From NCBI RefSeq assembly GCF_030345715.1, contig NZ_JAUASX010000008.1, positions 1-64,000 on the forward strand: 64,000 nt of DNA. Reading direction: 5' to 3'. Shown piece by piece: positions 62,446 to 64,000 of the stretch (positions are counted from its first letter, which is position 1; every line of letters starts with the position of its first letter). The position numbers and the translations under genes are program-made. The stretch is from Solimonas sp. SE-A11 (GTDB taxonomy: Bacteria > Pseudomonadota > Gammaproteobacteria > Nevskiales > Nevskiaceae). The notes beneath the pieces were generated by a model, which had not been told where the DNA came from, made no database searches, and saw only the letters and a program-made list of their open reading frames with translations.

Positions 62446-63224
62446 GGACTCTTGCCGAGCTGCCGCTGCGCCAGGCGCTGCCCTGGCCGGTGTTGCTGGA
62501 CTACCTGCGGCCCCGCCTGATCCCGCTGATGGAGGACATTGCCGACGGTGCCTACCGGCGCAGAGTCGGCGAGGACTGGTTGCAGGTCGCACCCGCGCGG
62601 GACGGCACGGTGCTTTGCATCGCCTCGGCTCATCGCATGGCGGCATCCGGCCTGCCGGAGCGCGCGATGAGATTGTTCGCCGTGGAAGAGGACCCCGCGC
62701 CGGCGCTGCGCCAGCTGGCGCGCGATCCGGTGCTCAAACCCCTGGTGAAGCGCATGCCCGGACTGCGCCCGCCGGGCTGCTGGGATCCTTTCGAACTCTG
62801 CCTGCGCACCATCATCGGCCAGCAGGTCAGCGTCGCCGCTGCCGGCACGCTGATGCGTCGGCTGATCGAGCGCTGCGGCGAACTCACCCCGCAGGCACTG
62901 TTGGACGCCGACCTGGCGCAGATGGGCATGCCGGGCCGGCGCGTGGAGACCTTGCGAGTGCTGGCGCGAGCCGCCCAGGACGGATTGCGGCTGGATGGAC
63001 CCTGGCAGGAGGTGGAAGCCGGCCTGGCGGCGCTACCGGGCTTCGGCCCCTGGACGCGCGGCTATCTCGCGATCCGCCTGGGCCGACAGCCGGACGCCTT
63101 CCCGCATACGGACCTGGGTTTGGTGCGGTCCGCGGGGGCGGAGAATCCCGCGGCGTTGCTGTTGCAGGCGGAAGCCTGGCGGCCGCATCGGGGGCTGGCC
63201 GCCTGTCTGCTCTGGGCAATGTAG
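62442..63224 (+). CDS. alkA: DNA-3-methyladenine glycosylase II
   Basis: AlkA excises alkylated bases. The 260-residue product has the N-terminal AlkA domain and the HhH-GPD domain: FELCLRTIIGQQVSVAAAGTLMRRLIE (in parts), LAALPGFGPWTRGYLAIRLG and the catalytic aspartate in FPHTDLGLVR. The start is TTG at 62442, 6 bases after AAGGAG and overlapping the ada stop. The stop codon TAG lies inside a REP-like repeat that begins at 63221, so the last residues may come from a repeat insertion. Confidence 0.92.
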   Translation: MRTLAELPLRQALPWPVLLDYLRPRLIPLMEDIADGAYRRRVGEDWLQVAPARDGTVLCIASAHRMAASGLPERAMRLFAVEEDPAPALRQLARDPVLKPLVKRMPGLRPPGCWDPFELCLRTIIGQQVSVAAAGTLMRRLIERCGELTPQALLDADLAQMGMPGRRVETLRVLARAAQDGLRLDGPWQEVEAGLAALPGFGPWTRGYLAIRLGRQPDAFPHTDLGLVRSAGAENPAALLLQAEAWRPHRGLAACLLWAM

Positions 63225-63279
63225 GAGCCAGCTTGCTGGCGACCTCCGGCCTGGCAGTCGCCAGCGAGCTGGCTCCTAC
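63221..63279. repeat. REP-like element 1 (GTAGGAGCCAGC)
   Basis: GTAGGAGCCAGCTTGCTGGC at 63221-63240 faces its inverted copy, GCCAGCGAGCTGGCTCCTAC, ending at 63279. Each half is itself palindromic, so the unit is a REPIN-like pair. It supplies the alkA stop codon. Confidence 0.85.
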
Positions 63280-63298
63280 AGGTAGAGCATCGATTCCT

Positions 63299-63373
63299 CG
63301 TAGGAGCGGCCGACGGCCGCGAAGCCGGGCTGATCATCAACCAAGCGCCTCGCGGCCAACGGCCGCTCCTACG
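63299..63373. repeat. REP-like element 2 (GTAGGAGCGGCC)
   Basis: CGTAGGAGCGGCCGACGGCC from 63299 is mirrored by GGCCAACGGCCGCTCCTACG ending at 63373. It shares the GTAGGAGC core with element 1 but has a different stem, so two subfamilies sit 19 bases apart. Confidence 0.85.
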
Positions 63374-63381
63374 AACCCTGG

Positions 63382-64000
63382 TCAGACGCCCGGAGCCCCC
63401 GGAAACCCGACGTAGTAAGTCCCCGTCAGCATGCCGCCGTCCACCGCGATCTCCGCGCCGCAGAGGTAGGAGCTTTCGTCGCTGGCCAGGAACAGCGAGG
63501 CGCGCGCCACTTCCACCGGCTCGCCGACCCGCTGCAGCGGCACGAAGGTGTAGCGCTTGTTGACCTCTTCCTTGGCCTCGGCGTACGGGTTGCCCATGGC
63601 GGTGTCGATGCCGCCCGGGTGCACCGAGTTCACTCGCACGCCCTTGTGGCCGTACTCCATGGCGGCGGCGCGGGTCAGGCCGCGGATGCCCCACTTGCTG
63701 GCACAGTAGGCGCCCAGGCCGTTGGCACCCTTCATGCCGTCGGTGGACGAGATGTTGACGATGGCGCCACGGCCCTGCGCGATCATGCGCGCGCCCACGT
63801 ACTTCACGCCCAGGAAGCTGCCGACCAGGTTGATGTCGATGACGCGCTCGAAGTCGGCCTTGCTGGTTTCCTGGATCGTGCGGAACAGCAGCACGCCGGC
63901 GTTGTTGACCAGCACGCTGGGCTCGCCGTAGATCTTGACGGTCTGCTCGATCAGGTTCTGCCAGCTGGCCTCGTCGCTGACGTCGTGGCGCACGAACAGG
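63382..64000 (-). CDS. short-chain dehydrogenase/reductase (partial, N-terminus outside window)
   Basis: About 206 residues are visible, reading in from beyond the right edge (…LFVRHDVSDE). The SDR features present are LVNNAGVLLFR, IVNISSTDGMKGANGLGAYCASKWGIRGLTRAAA (in parts) with serine, tyrosine and lysine, and SVHPGGIDTAMGNP, then a C-terminal GAEIAVDGGML. The nucleotide-binding N-terminus lies outside. The pattern resembles 3-alpha-(20-beta)-hydroxysteroid dehydrogenases, which fits the neighbouring steroid-type genes, but FabG-like roles are possible. The stop is 8 bases from REP-like element 2. Confidence 0.85.
   Translation of the reverse strand, partial: LFVRHDVSDEASWQNLIEQTVKIYGEPSVLVNNAGVLLFRTIQETSKADFERVIDINLVGSFLGVKYVGARMIAQGRGAIVNISSTDGMKGANGLGAYCASKWGIRGLTRAAAMEYGHKGVRVNSVHPGGIDTAMGNPYAEAKEEVNKRYTFVPLQRVGEPVEVARASLFLASDESSYLCGAEIAVDGGMLTGTYYVGFPGAPGV

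Noticed and set aside
60124-62646. 840-codon leftward open frame opposite the cyclase and ada
   Set aside because: Shadow of real genes; composition is rich in Arg/Ala/Gln and it has no family motif.

Overview
The window is a GC-rich bacterial chromosome segment, densely packed with genes that mostly overlap by 1-4 bases or lie a few bases apart. The gene content points to a gammaproteobacterium: the kdsD-kdsC-lptCAB-rpoN-hpf-ptsN-hprK-rapZ run, a complete mraZ-to-ftsZ dcw cluster followed by lpxC, dciA-like, M23 peptidase and secA. The steroid/lipid catabolism genes on the right, and the heptanucleotide and REP-like repeats, suggest a member of or near the Nevskiales/Xanthomonadales. This placement is inference from content, not a database match. 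No transposase, phage gene, tRNA or CRISPR array was seen.

Layout. (1) 179-12252: a sirtuin diverges from an envelope/regulatory superoperon. kdsD and kdsC supply Kdo for LPS, and lptC, lptA and lptB form the LPS export machine. rpoN (sigma-54) and hpf follow, then a PTS regulatory chain (ptsN, a short hprK, rapZ, a mannose-type EIIA, HPr, enzyme I) with no sugar permease, ending in mgtE. (2) 12272-16225: a visibly less GC-rich lipoprotein gene, then a three-gene leftward operon (SRPBCC protein, periplasmic-binding-like protein without a signal peptide, large lipoprotein). (3) 16283-16700: rnpB with a promoter that fits its 5' end. (4) 16838-36200: an AT-rich island, an mraZ promoter carrying four MraZ-box-like repeats, and the dcw cluster mraZ-rsmH-ftsL-ftsI-murE-murF-mraY-murD-ftsW-murG-murC-murB-ddl-ftsQ-ftsA-ftsZ-lpxC. 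(5) 36382-40618: dciA-like gene, LytM-type peptidase and secA, separated by strong terminators.

(6) 40750-54443: catabolic region. It holds an RND/MMPL transporter, an HsaA-like flavin monooxygenase, a KstD-like ketosteroid dehydrogenase, two crotonase-fold proteins, two SDRs, an Old-Yellow-Enzyme protein with a cysteine cluster, a DapA-family aldolase and a metallo-beta-lactamase-fold lipoprotein. KstD plus HsaA chemistry suggests steroid A/B-ring degradation. (7) 54529-64000: an EAL phosphodiesterase, a phospholipase-D-family lipoprotein, an acyl-CoA carboxylase beta chain, a frameshifted two-helix membrane protein, a MazG-like protein, a DUF1993 protein, an atypical class III cyclase, the ada-alkA alkylation-repair pair, two back-to-back REP-like elements and a partial SDR.

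The most unusual structure is a set of four 28-bp arrays of the heptamer GGGAATC lying inside the essential genes murD and murB. Each gene has one forward and one inverted array. The repeat contains no stop codon in any of the six frames, and in each mRNA the two arrays could pair into a 28-bp stem.
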